From assembly GCF_003269425.1 (NCBI RefSeq), contig NZ_CP030104.1:3691001-3755000 (forward strand): a stretch of DNA of 64,000 nucleotides, in the 5' to 3' direction. Below are positions 25,883-35,276 of the stretch, one piece after another. Positions within the stretch are counted from its first letter, which is position 1; every line of letters starts with the position of its first letter. Below the pieces are notes generated by a model. It saw only the letters and a program-made list of their open reading frames with translations, did no database searches and was not told where the DNA came from. Source of the DNA: Flagellimonas maritima (GTDB lineage Bacteria; Bacteroidota; Bacteroidia; Flavobacteriales; Flavobacteriaceae). Made by a program: the position numbers and the translations under genes.

Positions 25883-27435
25883 GCCGCTGGTATATATACT
25901 TGATTCCAACTTTTTTTGGAGTTGTCCTTTTAGCTTCATTGGGCTCATGCCGTAAGGACTTTGAATATAACGCTAGCACAGGGAATCTGGAATTTTCCAA
26001 GGACACCGTTTTTCTTGATACAATTTTTACAACCATTGGGAGCAGCACCTATACTTTAAAAGTTTACAACAGGAGCAACAATGATCTTTATATTCCTTCA
26101 ATTGGATTGGAAAATGGACAGGAAAGTGGTTACCGTTTAAATGTTGATGGCCTGGCAGGAAAGGAATTTGTAGATGTTCCGCTACTTGCCAAGGACAGTC
26201 TCTTTGTCTTTATTGAAACTACTTTTAATCTAGGACAAACATCCGAGAACGAGTTTTTGTACACAGATGCAATAGTTTTTGGGAGTGGTTCCAATACACA
26301 AAAAGTACAGTTGGTGACCTTGGTCAAGGACGCCGTTTTTCTGTACCCTAGAAAATTTTCAGATGGCACAAATGAAACACTTGTTTTAGGCTCTGACGAA
26401 AACGGAGATGAAATTCGGGTAGATGGTTTTTTTCTTGATTCAGATGAATTGCTTTTTACCAATGAAAAGCCCTATGTAATTTATGGATATGCAGCCATAC
26501 CGGAAAACAATACTCTTACCATAGAGGCTGGGGCGCGCGTCCATTTTCACAATGATTCCGGACTTTTGGTGGAAAATGAAGCATCTTTGCTCATAAATGG
26601 ACTTTTAAGTGAAGATCAAGAATTGCTTGAAAATGAAATTATATTCGAAGGGGACCGTTTAGAATCGTCCTACGCACAACAACCAGGACAATGGGGTACA
26701 GTTTGGTTGAGGGCGGGCAGTATAAATAATGAAATAAACTATCTCACCATTAAAAATGCGACAGTAGGACTTCGAATAGAAGGAGATGAAATTCTTGAAG
26801 CCCCTACCCTAACACTTAAAAATTCTCAAATCTATAATAGCTCCAATATTAACATTTGGGCCACAACTGCCAATCTTATGGCTGAAAACGTTGTTGTGGG
26901 GAATGCAAAGGATTATTCCTTCTACGGAGAACTCGGCGGGAAATATAGCTTTATTCATTGTACGATGGCAAATTATTGGAGAAATGGACCAAGGAGCGGT
27001 GCCACACTTCGTCTAGACAATGGTATAGAATTCCCAACAGGTGAAACAGGCACGGAAAATCTAGAAAATGCTGATTTTGCAAATTGTATCATTGCTGGTA
27101 ATTTGCCTATAGAATTGGAGTTGGTGCAAGATACCCAGGCAGAATTTAACTTCAAGTTCAAGAATTGCATACTGCAATACCAAGACTCTAATGACGGCAA
27201 TGAAAATAATCCACTATTTGATTTTGAAAATATTGACCTATACGAAAATATTATACTAAACGAAGAACCGGATTTTTTAAACCCCACCGAGAATCAGTTT
27301 CAGATTGGGAGAAATTCTTCTGCAATCAATAAAGCGGACATCAATTTTTCCACGCAGGTCCCCATGGATATTTTAGGAACTGAAAGAACTCAAAATCCAG
27401 ATATTGGTGCTTACCAATATGTAAGTGAAAACTGA
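25879..27435 (+). CDS. Lipoprotein with right-handed beta-helix domain
   Basis: A 518-residue lipoprotein. GTG 25879 overlaps the thioesterase stop (GTGA) and gives the signal SRWYIYLIPTFFGVVLLASLGSC; the upstream ATG 25804 would lie deep inside the thioesterase gene and spoil the signal. Residues about 35-190 look like immunoglobulin-like beta strands (DTVFLDTIFTTIGSSTYTLKV), and about 200-480 like a parallel beta-helix (NNTLTIEAGARVHFHND, NEINYLTIKNATVGLRIEG, TLTLKNSQIYNSSNINIW). The end reads DILGTERTQNPDIGAYQY, a common C-terminus of secreted Bacteroidota beta-helix proteins. Substrate and function are unknown. Confidence 0.8.
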   Translation: MSRWYIYLIPTFFGVVLLASLGSCRKDFEYNASTGNLEFSKDTVFLDTIFTTIGSSTYTLKVYNRSNNDLYIPSIGLENGQESGYRLNVDGLAGKEFVDVPLLAKDSLFVFIETTFNLGQTSENEFLYTDAIVFGSGSNTQKVQLVTLVKDAVFLYPRKFSDGTNETLVLGSDENGDEIRVDGFFLDSDELLFTNEKPYVIYGYAAIPENNTLTIEAGARVHFHNDSGLLVENEASLLINGLLSEDQELLENEIIFEGDRLESSYAQQPGQWGTVWLRAGSINNEINYLTIKNATVGLRIEGDEILEAPTLTLKNSQIYNSSNINIWATTANLMAENVVVGNAKDYSFYGELGGKYSFIHCTMANYWRNGPRSGATLRLDNGIEFPTGETGTENLENADFANCIIAGNLPIELELVQDTQAEFNFKFKNCILQYQDSNDGNENNPLFDFENIDLYENIILNEEPDFLNPTENQFQIGRNSSAINKADINFSTQVPMDILGTERTQNPDIGAYQYVSEN

Positions 27436-27565
27436 GAAGTAAAGAAGAAAAAAGCACATAAAATCAAAAAAAGTGTTGATTTTGTGGAAAACCCATAGTT
27501 TTTTTAAGGGAAAACAGCAATGAGTTTTTTTTTAGCGTTAGTAACTTGCAATCAGTATTTTACAT

Positions 27566-28303
27566 ATGGAATATACCTACACCATAATCGATTCTAACGC
27601 TTCGTCCAAGCTACAGCTCCAACTCTATTTACAAGAATATGGAGACTTCGTTTGTATGGGAACAGGGCAAAATTCCCAAGAAGGACTGAATACTGTTTTA
27701 AAGTTTACACCGGATGTTGTTCTTATAAACCTTAATGATGATGAAGGTATGTCATACTTTCACATGGTGACGGAATTAAATCAATATCTAAAGTCCCTTC
27801 CAATAATTATTGGCTTTTCTACTTCTAAAAAATATGCTTACAATGCCATAAAGAGCGGATTTTTTGACTATTGGATTTTACCACATAACGAATTTGATAT
27901 TCGCAAGACCATTCTGCGGCTCAAAAAGAAGTATCCGAAACAAAATATGCCCTCTACCATTTGTTTAAAGTCTTATAATGATTATCGCTATTTGGACACT
28001 AATGAAATCCTGTATCTTAAGTCGGATAACAACACAACCGATTTTTTTATGAGGGACGGAAGTACTGTAAGTGCATTTAAAACGTTAAAGTCTTTTGAAG
28101 AGCGACTTCCCAAATCCTTTATACGGATTCACCAGAGCTATATTTTGAATAGCAGGTATGTATCGCGAATCAATTACGGCAAATCTATTTGTACGTTGCG
28201 CAATGAAATAAAAGAAGAGATTCCGTTCTCAAAAACCTATAAGAGTAAGATAGATTATTTAAAGCAAATGCTCTCCAAAACTGCCATACAGAGCCCTAAC
28301 TAG
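27566..28303 (+). CDS. LytTR-domain regulator with phosphorylation-deficient receiver
   Basis: A 245-residue regulator. Residues 1-125 have the receiver fold, but the phospho-acceptor is changed: the strand DVVLINLND carries Asn55 where Asp is expected (LDI in active receivers), and the conserved Lys of YLLKPF is Leu105 in YWILPHNE. Residues 140-235 form a LytTR DNA-binding domain (NEILYLKSDNNTTDFFMRDG, SFIRIHQSYILNSRYVSRI). It is thus a pseudo-receiver, probably working without phosphorylation. It precedes the small lipoprotein and the kinase/regulator pair on the same strand. Confidence 0.88.
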   Translation: MEYTYTIIDSNASSKLQLQLYLQEYGDFVCMGTGQNSQEGLNTVLKFTPDVVLINLNDDEGMSYFHMVTELNQYLKSLPIIIGFSTSKKYAYNAIKSGFFDYWILPHNEFDIRKTILRLKKKYPKQNMPSTICLKSYNDYRYLDTNEILYLKSDNNTTDFFMRDGSTVSAFKTLKSFEERLPKSFIRIHQSYILNSRYVSRINYGKSICTLRNEIKEEIPFSKTYKSKIDYLKQMLSKTAIQSPN

Positions 28304-28443
28304 GGAAATTCTTACAGATTTACTTAAAATTCTAATAGAACTGCTACGAATACTAAAACAATAACGGTTTTAGGTTCAAACACGCCCTGCCAAAATATCT
28401 TAGCTGTATAATCAAAATTTCTAAACCTTAAAAACTAAAAATT

Positions 28444-28623
28444 ATGAAGAAGACACTAAGTATTTTCGCAATCGCACTAATGACAATTGGAATGTTCTCA
28501 TGTGAAGCCGAAAATGATGTGCAAGAGACTGAAAGTTTGTTTGAGACATTGGATGTTAGCGCTGATGGAAGTCCACAACCAGTAGATGGCGATGATTCAA
28601 ATGATGACGATAGAGGAAATTAA
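28444..28623 (+). CDS. Small acidic lipoprotein (59 aa)
   Basis: A short gene with ATG 28444 and TAA 28621-28623. The protein has a lipoprotein signal, MKKTLSIFAIALMTIGMFSC, then about 40 residues rich in acid: EAENDVQETESLF, SADGSPQPVDG and DDSNDDDRGN. An A-rich leader (aaactaaaaatt) stands before the ATG, and a strong terminator lies about 48 bases after the stop, so it looks like a monocistronic, well-expressed gene. No family is recognised. It sits between a LytTR regulator and a lipid-anchored TPR kinase, so a role as ligand or envelope signal is imaginable but unproven. Confidence 0.78.
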   Translation: MKKTLSIFAIALMTIGMFSCEAENDVQETESLFETLDVSADGSPQPVDGDDSNDDDRGN

Positions 28624-28670
28624 ACTTCTGAAATAGGCGTACAACATTTATTTAATAATATAACACTGAC

Positions 28671-28705
28671 AAAGCCCTAAACTTATTGAGTTTAGGGCTT
28701 TTTTA
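28671..28705 (+). terminator. Intrinsic terminator after the small lipoprotein gene
   Basis: AAAGCCCTAAACT (28671-28683) pairs with AGTTTAGGGCTTT (28689-28701), a stem of about 13 bp with a 5-nt loop, followed by a T run. It isolates the 59-aa gene from the kinase gene that begins 41 bases later. Confidence 0.9.
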
Positions 28706-28745
28706 GTACCTTGTATAATAGCGGAGATAAAATTCCAGATTTTAT

Positions 28746-30857
28746 ATGAAACTGAAGAGGATAATCCAAACTATCTTATTACTGCTCCTATCCAGTTGCA
28801 TTGATTCGACTTCATCTGACAAAGTTGAGGTCGATTCAAAAACTTTAAGTATCGAAAAATCAATTCAAACAGTACGCGATAGTGTTGAGATATCAATTCA
28901 AAGAAAGAAGAATATCCTAGAAAATGTCGAAAAAAAAATTAATGACATTCCCAATGACACATTACGTTTAAAATTTCTTTCCGATGTATCGTTGACATAT
29001 AAAATGCTTCGAGATTCGCTCAAATTTAGGGAAATCAATCAAAATCTACTGGAATTGTCCAATGATAAAAAGATGTATGCCACACTTGGAAATTCACATT
29101 GGGATTTGGCCTCTTTTTATAAATCCTACGGAATACTGGACAGTGCTTATTTTCATTATAGATCTGCTTACAAAAGTTTTGATATACTACCTACAGACTC
29201 TACATCCAGCTCTAGAAAAGGAAGAATGTTATATAGTATGGGCCAAATACAAGATTCCTTTAAAGATTACTTAGGGGCTGAAACAAGTATTACGTCTGCA
29301 CTAAAAATTTTTTTAGAATTAGAAGATTCTAGAAGAATCTATAACTGTTATAATATGTTGGGCATTGTCGCAAGTGGTATGAATAATTATAGTAAATCCC
29401 TTGAATATTATGAAAAAGCATCAGACAATCTGAAAAAACTTGAAGGTTTATTTGCTAAAAAAAACTCACTACAAAATAAAAATAACATTGCAAATATATA
29501 TTCAAGAAATGGAGAGTTTATAAAAGCTAAAAAAGCTTACGATGGACTAATCAATGATCAAAATTTAAGGACATTAAATCCAAAGTTATATTCAAAAGTA
29601 CTTGTTAGTCAAGCTAATGTAATTCTTAAGAACGATAAAAATCTTGATAAGGTAGGAGAACTACTTTCAGAAGCCTTTATAATTAATGACAGCATCGGAT
29701 TTTCTTCAGACCAAGCCAGGGCAAAACAATATTACGCAGAACTTTTAGCCGCCAAAGGAGATACCACAAGCGCCCAACAATATGCAAAAGAGTCCAGGAT
29801 GCTAGCCAAAAACACCTTGAACAATGATAGGCATTTAAAAATTTTACGGGTTTTGACAAAGCTGGACAGTGAAAATGCAGTAGCTTATTCCAACGAATAT
29901 TATGACCTAAACGAAAAAGTAAAGGAAGAGGAGCGCGCAATCAGGGACAAATTTGCTCGGGTAAGATTGGAAACGGACGAAGTCATCCAGCGAAACGAAG
30001 TACTCTCCCGCGAAAAAGAAATTTGGATCGGGGTGGTCTTTGGTCTCTTGATTTTAGGAGTTGCTATTTTTACCATAATCATACAGCGCATTAACAACAA
30101 CAAGCTCAAGTTTCAGCAAAAGCAACAGGAAAGCAATCAGGAAATCTATAATCTCATGCTTTCGCAACAAGGAAAATTCGAAGAGGGCAAGCAACTGGAG
30201 CAAAAACGAATATCCGAGGAACTGCATGATGGTATTTTAGGCCAGATGTTGGGAATTCGATTAATATTGAGCGGTTTAAACGACAAAGAGGACGAAGCTT
30301 CCATAGCGCAAAGGGCAGAACTCATTGAAAAACTTCGAGAACTGGAAGAAGAGATACGCACCATTTCACATGAACTAAGTGATGCTTCTTATCAAAAATT
30401 TTATAACTTTATTGTATCTCTTGAAGAATTGATCAATACAATAAACGCATCGACTGGGATTTTATGTTCTTTTACATATGATGATAATGTAGATTGGGAC
30501 GATTTAAAAGGTGATATAAAAATCAATGCTTACAGGATAGTTCAAGAATCCCTACAAAATTCCATTAAACATGCAAAGTGTAAAAACATTACAATCGATT
30601 TTAAATTGGAGGAAGATTTGCTGAAACTGACCATATCTGATGATGGAACGGGATTCGATATTAACCGGGGCAAACATGGAATAGGTTTAAAAAATGTAGT
30701 TTCAAGAGTCAAAAAAGTAAAAGGAAAATTAGATATCGAGAGCAAAAAAGGAAAAGGTACGACCATAACGGTAACTTTCCCAAATACTTATATAAATGTT
30801 GATGATTCAACAAACATTTCGGAGCATAGCAAAATGATGAAGGTCTGGCAAACCTAA
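28746..30857 (+). CDS. TPR-containing sensor histidine kinase, lipoprotein-type N-terminus
   Basis: A 703-residue kinase of the HisKA_3 (NarX/LiaS-like) group. The N-terminus is a lipoprotein signal (IIQTILLLLLSSC), followed by an extracytoplasmic helical region with TPR-like pairs at about 90-370 (LASFYKSYGILDSAYFHYRSA, CYNMLGIVASGMNNYSKSLE). A membrane segment lies at about 425-447, then a linker coiled coil. The dimerisation box ISEELHDGILGQM carries the phospho-His near residue 493, and an HATPase_c domain has QESLQNSIKHAKC, SDDGTGFD and GIGLKNVVSRV. The response regulator gene follows 17 bases downstream, its clear partner. Confidence 0.92.
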   Translation: MKLKRIIQTILLLLLSSCIDSTSSDKVEVDSKTLSIEKSIQTVRDSVEISIQRKKNILENVEKKINDIPNDTLRLKFLSDVSLTYKMLRDSLKFREINQNLLELSNDKKMYATLGNSHWDLASFYKSYGILDSAYFHYRSAYKSFDILPTDSTSSSRKGRMLYSMGQIQDSFKDYLGAETSITSALKIFLELEDSRRIYNCYNMLGIVASGMNNYSKSLEYYEKASDNLKKLEGLFAKKNSLQNKNNIANIYSRNGEFIKAKKAYDGLINDQNLRTLNPKLYSKVLVSQANVILKNDKNLDKVGELLSEAFIINDSIGFSSDQARAKQYYAELLAAKGDTTSAQQYAKESRMLAKNTLNNDRHLKILRVLTKLDSENAVAYSNEYYDLNEKVKEEERAIRDKFARVRLETDEVIQRNEVLSREKEIWIGVVFGLLILGVAIFTIIIQRINNNKLKFQQKQQESNQEIYNLMLSQQGKFEEGKQLEQKRISEELHDGILGQMLGIRLILSGLNDKEDEASIAQRAELIEKLRELEEEIRTISHELSDASYQKFYNFIVSLEELINTINASTGILCSFTYDDNVDWDDLKGDIKINAYRIVQESLQNSIKHAKCKNITIDFKLEEDLLKLTISDDGTGFDINRGKHGIGLKNVVSRVKKVKGKLDIESKKGKGTTITVTFPNTYINVDDSTNISEHSKMMKVWQT

Positions 30858-30874
30858 ATTTTAATGAAATTATT

Positions 30875-31543
30875 ATGAAAACACTTCGAATTTTAGCTAT
30901 TGATGATCATGAAATGACAATGCTTGGATATAAATTTATCTTGGAGCGCATTGTATTTGATGGGTATAGTATTATTGTTGATACGGCCAATACGTATGAT
31001 ATGGGCAGAAAGCTCATTGAAGAATCCGTCAATTCATTTAAATATGATATCCTCTTTTTGGACGTACAGCTATTCCCACCCAATGAAGATCAGCCGCATA
31101 CAGGAGAAGACCTTGGCGTTTTGGCACGTAGGCTGGTACCAGAGACTAAGATTGCGTTTATGTCCTCTTTCAGTGACAACTACAGAATCAACAGTATTTT
31201 AAAATCCGTTGACCCGGATGGTTACTTGGTAAAAACGGATATAGACCCCAAAACTTTGGAAGATGCCGTAAAAACCATCACTTTAAATCCTCCTTATTAT
31301 TCATCTAAAGCCCTTTCTGCCATAAGAAAGAAAATGACCAACGATATCAGCTTGGACGAAAAAGACAAGAAGATTTTATATCATCTGTCCATTGGTACCA
31401 AAAATAAGGATTTGGAGAATCATATCAGGCTTTCCCCATCTTCCATTGAGAACAGAAAACGCCATTTAAAATCATTGTTTGGTACCGAAAATGAAAATGA
31501 CTTAGCATTGATTCTAGCTGCAAAAAATCGAGGTTTCATTTAA
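30875..31543 (+). CDS. NarL/FixJ-type response regulator
   Basis: A 222-residue regulator. The receiver is complete: acidic pair Asp10/Asp11 (AIDDHE), phospho-acceptor Asp63 in ILFLDVQL, Ser/Thr position in AFMSSFS and Lys120 in GYLVKTD. The C-terminal LuxR-type helix-turn-helix (LDEKDKKILYHLSIGTKNKD, SPSSIENRKRHLKSLFG) is somewhat divergent. It is 17 bases after the TPR kinase gene and is almost certainly its target. The insertion PPNEDQPHTGED after the phospho-site loop is longer than usual. Confidence 0.93.
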   Translation: MKTLRILAIDDHEMTMLGYKFILERIVFDGYSIIVDTANTYDMGRKLIEESVNSFKYDILFLDVQLFPPNEDQPHTGEDLGVLARRLVPETKIAFMSSFSDNYRINSILKSVDPDGYLVKTDIDPKTLEDAVKTITLNPPYYSSKALSAIRKKMTNDISLDEKDKKILYHLSIGTKNKDLENHIRLSPSSIENRKRHLKSLFGTENENDLALILAAKNRGFI

Positions 31544-31681
31544 GTTTTCAAATTCAATTACTATAGTATTTTCATAAAATTGGGTTATTTTCTTCAAGTT
31601 TTACTTTGAAATTCGTACAAATAGCAGAAAACTCCCAGAATTTTTAAGGTTTTCCTTCAATCTAAAAAAAAAGATTCGTTT

Positions 31682-31689
31682 TAACTTTG
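31682..31689 (+). promoter_or_regulatory. Candidate -7 box for the 31719 gene
   Basis: TAACTTTG matches TAnnTTTG and lies 29 bases before the ATG at 31719. No TTG was found at the -33 distance. Confidence 0.4.
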
Positions 31690-31702
31690 ATAAAGATCAA
31701 AG
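31685..31702. promoter_or_regulatory. Inverted repeat overlapping a candidate promoter
   Basis: CTTTGAT-AAAG-ATCAAAG is a perfect 7+4+7 inverted repeat covering the end of the -7 box and the predicted transcription start of the 31719 gene. That position suits a repressor site; it could instead be chance in AT-rich DNA. Confidence 0.4.
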
Positions 31703-31718
31703 CTGAAAAACACTGACT

Positions 31719-32366
31719 ATGCCATTCCAGAGAAAGATAACCCCAAATTCTTCGCCAGAGGATAAAAAGACCTATGTCGCCGTTGATGGATTGGATGATT
31801 TTATAAAAGTCTTGGAAAAAGATTTTTTTGCTGAAGTAAAATTTCAATGCAACTATCATATTGATAGTGAGAAAACTGATTTAATCCTGAATATCTACTG
31901 TAATTTTGGTTTGACCGAAAGCCTATATAACTTCAATATTGGAAATTGGGGGGGACTTGCCCAAAAAGACAGTGACTCAAGATCCACATCATCTTTTGAT
32001 GCTGCTTTTCAAAAACTGAGCACTCTAAACAATGATACCATTGATATAGCAGAACTTTCCGTGCATTTTAAAGACACCTCTATTGTAACAACCAGAATAC
32101 ACGATTACAGTATACCTGAAAAATTGCAAAGAATCCTATCTGCCATAAGTAAACACTTTGTGTATTTTACCAAAGGTCTAACAGACATGCCTTATGAGAT
32201 ATTTGTTCCAGTATTTGAATACGATTCTTTAAATCTGCTTAGACAAGAGAGAAACTATTTTGATTATTGGGGACTCTATTTTGAAAACGATTCAGTGCAT
32301 GATGCCATGGTCTATAATCTGCATACAAAAAAAATGTGCGAAGAGGACTTTTTCTTAATGGATTAG
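31719..32366 (+). CDS. Hypothetical protein, no recognised family
   Basis: A 215-residue soluble protein without signal peptide or membrane segment. Visible features: a helix KTYVAVDGLDDFIKVLEKDF, strands around KFQCNYHIDSEKTDLILNIY, a tract rich in Asp and Ser (DSDSRSTSS) and a C-terminal half with aromatic residues (RNYFDYWGLYFEND). I see no catalytic motif. It lies 175 bases after the NarL-type regulator on the same strand and has its own candidate promoter overlapped by an inverted repeat, so it may be a target of a local regulator. The gene is intact. Confidence 0.6.
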   Translation: MPFQRKITPNSSPEDKKTYVAVDGLDDFIKVLEKDFFAEVKFQCNYHIDSEKTDLILNIYCNFGLTESLYNFNIGNWGGLAQKDSDSRSTSSFDAAFQKLSTLNNDTIDIAELSVHFKDTSIVTTRIHDYSIPEKLQRILSAISKHFVYFTKGLTDMPYEIFVPVFEYDSLNLLRQERNYFDYWGLYFENDSVHDAMVYNLHTKKMCEEDFFLMD

Positions 32367-32552
32367 AATTACTGTTCAAAAAATGAACTGGCTTGAGCCA
32401 TAGTCATTGAACTATAAAATCGTTACCGCTCTGCTCATAAACCAAAAGCCAAAATAAAAAGTCTAGATTCTCTTCTATTAAGTGATAACATGTCGTAGTT
32501 ATTGGAATGCCATAACAGAATAGAATCTCGGAAGTATTTTAATGATGAAATT

Positions 32553-33833
32553 TTATCCTTTAAATAGAGGTCTTGATTTCATTAGTTCATTCACCTTTAG
32601 TTTTATTTGAGAAATAATAGCTTGGTCATTTGGATTTAAAATCACTTGGTCTATAAAACCTACTATGGTTTCCATATCCGATTCCTTTAAGCCCCTTGTG
32701 GTTATGGCAGGAGTGCCAAACCTGATACCAGAGGTTATGAACGGGGACTGATCATCAAAAGGAACCATATTTTTATTCGCTGTAATCGCCGCCAGTTCCA
32801 ATGCCTTTTCGGCATCCTTACCCGTAATATTTTTGTTCCTAAGGTCTATCAGCATCATGTGGTTATCTGTTCCACCGGATATGACCTTATAATCTCTTTT
32901 CATAAAGGCTTTCGCCATGGCGTCGGCATTTTTTTTGACCTGTAGCATGTAATGTAAAAAATCATCGGAAAGGGCTTCACCAAATGCAATTGCCTTTGCA
33001 GCAATGATATGCTCCAGAGGACCTCCCTGGTTTCCAGGAAAAACAGCCAAATCCAATAAAGCCGACATTTTTCGTAGATTTCCGTTTTTCAATTTAATAC
33101 CAAATGGATTATCAAAATTCTCGCCCATCAAAATCAAACCTCCCCTGGGTCCCCGCAAAGTTTTATGGGTTGTAGTGGTCACAATATGACAGTGTGGAAT
33201 AGGGTCGTTTAAAATGCCTTTGGCAATCAACCCGGATGGATGCGAAATATCTGCCAGCAAAATAGCATTGACGCTATCTGCTATTACACGGAATCTTTCA
33301 AAGTCCATATCCCTAGAATAAGCTGATGCTCCCGCAATTATAAGCTTTGGTTTTTCCTTTGTCGCAATTTCTTGGATCTTATCATAATTCAGGATACCCG
33401 TTTCTTCATCAACTCCGTAAAAAACGGGACGATACAGTCTTCCAGAGAAATTTACCGGAGAACCATGCGTTAAATGACCTCCATGGGATAAATCAAATCC
33501 CAAGATTGTATCTCCAGGGTTTAAACAGGCGTGGTAAACCGCTGCATTTGCCTGTGAACCAGAATGAGGCTGTACATTGGCATAAACAGCACCAAAAAGC
33601 TCCTTGGCCCTATCTATAGCCAACTGTTCTACTTGATCAACAATTTCACAACCTCCATAATATCTTTTTCCCGGGTAACCCTCTGCATATTTGTTGGTAA
33701 GTACCGAACCAGCAGCCTCCATCACTTGGGGACTGGTAAAATTTTCAGAGGCTATTAGCTCAATACCTTCTATTTGCCTATCTCTTTCGTTTTCTATAAG
33801 ATCAAAAATTTCTTGGTCCCGTTGCATTTGCAT
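32553..33833 (-). CDS. glyA: Serine hydroxymethyltransferase
   Basis: A 426-residue PLP enzyme that converts serine and tetrahydrofolate to glycine and methylene-tetrahydrofolate, the one-carbon donor also used by PanB. Motifs: [48 protein letters not shown] and the PLP-lysine block [32 protein letters not shown] and [19 protein letters not shown] follow. Start ATG 33833 or 33827 (MQMQRDQ). The length is usual for the family. It stands alone, with gaps of about 190-220 bases on both sides. Confidence 0.98.
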   Translation of the reverse strand: MQMQRDQEIFDLIENERDRQIEGIELIASENFTSPQVMEAAGSVLTNKYAEGYPGKRYYGGCEIVDQVEQLAIDRAKELFGAVYANVQPHSGSQANAAVYHACLNPGDTILGFDLSHGGHLTHGSPVNFSGRLYRPVFYGVDEETGILNYDKIQEIATKEKPKLIIAGASAYSRDMDFERFRVIADSVNAILLADISHPSGLIAKGILNDPIPHCHIVTTTTHKTLRGPRGGLILMGENFDNPFGIKLKNGNLRKMSALLDLAVFPGNQGGPLEHIIAAKAIAFGEALSDDFLHYMLQVKKNADAMAKAFMKRDYKVISGGTDNHMMLIDLRNKNITGKDAEKALELAAITANKNMVPFDDQSPFITSGIRFGTPAITTRGLKESDMETIVGFIDQVILNPNDQAIISQIKLKVNELMKSRPLFKG

Positions 33834-34055
33834 TAAAATTTAGAAGCGCTAAAATTACAAATAGAATAGCTAATCCTAGTACCTAAATTTCATTTTAAAA
33901 ATAGATTTTATCAAACGTTAATCAACAAAGGTGAAAAACTTCAAAATTCATGATTATAAATCAAAATATACTACCATTTATCCTTTTTCGTTATTAAGAT
34001 ATGGTTTTTTGGCACGGCTATTGAAAACCACCTAAAAAACCAATAAACCAAAATC

Positions 34056-35240
34056 ATGAAAAGAGCAGTACATATAGTAATACTATTTATTTTTATCGCC
34101 TGTAGTGGTGTAAAAAAAACCCAAGAGGCTTTAAACACAGGTAATTATACAGCAGCTATCAACAAAGCGATAAAAAATCTAGCGGACAACAAGTCAAAAA
34201 AAGGACATCAACCCTTTGTTGTTTTATTGGAAGATGCCTTTTTAAAAAATACAAAGCGAGAGAAACAACAAATTGCTTTTTTAAAGAAAGAAGGAAACCC
34301 TGCGAAGCTAGAGATTATCTTTAAAAAATATCAAGAGTTAAAACAAATACAACAGCGGATAAGACCGTTATTGCCTCTATCCATTTATGAGGAAGGTAGA
34401 ACTGCCAACTTTAATTTTTCCAATTACGATGCGGAAATACTGAATACAAAGAATAAGCTTTCGGAATATTTATACTCTAATGCCTCACAACTCCTTGTTT
34501 CAGCCAAACAGAAGCAGGATTTTAGGAACGCTTATGAAGATTTAAAATATCTGCAAGAAATTAATCCTGGGTTCAAAGACACTAATATCAAAATGAACCA
34601 AGCATATGAAAAAGGTCTTGAATATGTAAGGGTCGATATTGGAAACGCCACAGACCAAATTATTCCAGAAAGACTCGAAGAAGAACTTTTGGATTTCAAC
34701 ACTTTTGGAATTGAAGATTTCTGGACAGAATATCATGCCAACCCACTCTCCGATATAGATTATGATTACGCAATGAACTTGAATTTTAGGGAAATTAATA
34801 TCTCACCCGAGCAAGTGAGCGAAAAACAGATTATCAAAGAAAAACAAATAAGGGATGGGTATGAATATTTACTTGACCAAAACGGGAATGCTGTAAAAGA
34901 CAGTCTGGGCAATCGAATAAAAGTAGATAAATTACGTACCGTTCAATGTAGTTTTTATCAATTTACCCAATTTAAAACGGCACAAATTGGCGCTAAAGTG
35001 AGCTTTACAGATTTAAAGAGCGGTCAAGAAATAAATGCCTACCCTCTATCCAGTGAATTTGTCTTTGAACATATATATGCAAATTACAAAGGAGATAGAA
35101 GAGCCTTGGATAGTGACCTGGCCCCCCTTTTGGAGATTAGTGCAGTTCCGTTTCCAAGCAATGAACAAATGGTTTATGATGCAGGAGAAGACTTGAAAAC
35201 CCGGTTAAAAAGTATTCTTAGGCGAAACAAATTCAATTAA
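34056..35240 (+). CDS. Conserved lipoprotein of unknown function
   Basis: A 394-residue lipoprotein (signal MKRAVHIVILFIFIAC). The N-terminal half is helical and lysine-rich with a TPR-like beginning (ALNTGNYTAAINKAIKNLA, EDLKYLQEINPGFKDTNIKM), and the C-terminal half contains beta-like segments (VQCSFYQFTQFKTAQIGAKVSFTDLK) ending before a basic tail (RLKSILRRNKF). I cannot name a family; lipoproteins of this kind occur in Flavobacteriaceae. It is probably periplasmic or outer-membrane linked. A terminator follows directly and it has its own 222-base upstream gap. Confidence 0.7.
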   Translation: MKRAVHIVILFIFIACSGVKKTQEALNTGNYTAAINKAIKNLADNKSKKGHQPFVVLLEDAFLKNTKREKQQIAFLKKEGNPAKLEIIFKKYQELKQIQQRIRPLLPLSIYEEGRTANFNFSNYDAEILNTKNKLSEYLYSNASQLLVSAKQKQDFRNAYEDLKYLQEINPGFKDTNIKMNQAYEKGLEYVRVDIGNATDQIIPERLEEELLDFNTFGIEDFWTEYHANPLSDIDYDYAMNLNFREINISPEQVSEKQIIKEKQIRDGYEYLLDQNGNAVKDSLGNRIKVDKLRTVQCSFYQFTQFKTAQIGAKVSFTDLKSGQEINAYPLSSEFVFEHIYANYKGDRRALDSDLAPLLEISAVPFPSNEQMVYDAGEDLKTRLKSILRRNKFN

Positions 35241-35246
35241 AACAAT

Positions 35247-35276
35247 AAACCCGAAATTAAACAGTCGGGTTTTTTT
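35247..35276. terminator. Intrinsic terminator between convergent genes
   Basis: AAACCCGA (35247-35254) pairs with TCGGGTTT (35265-35272), an 8-bp stem with a 10-nt loop and a T run after it on the plus strand. It ends the lipoprotein gene and touches the stop of the convergent ytxJ-like gene. Confidence 0.8.
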
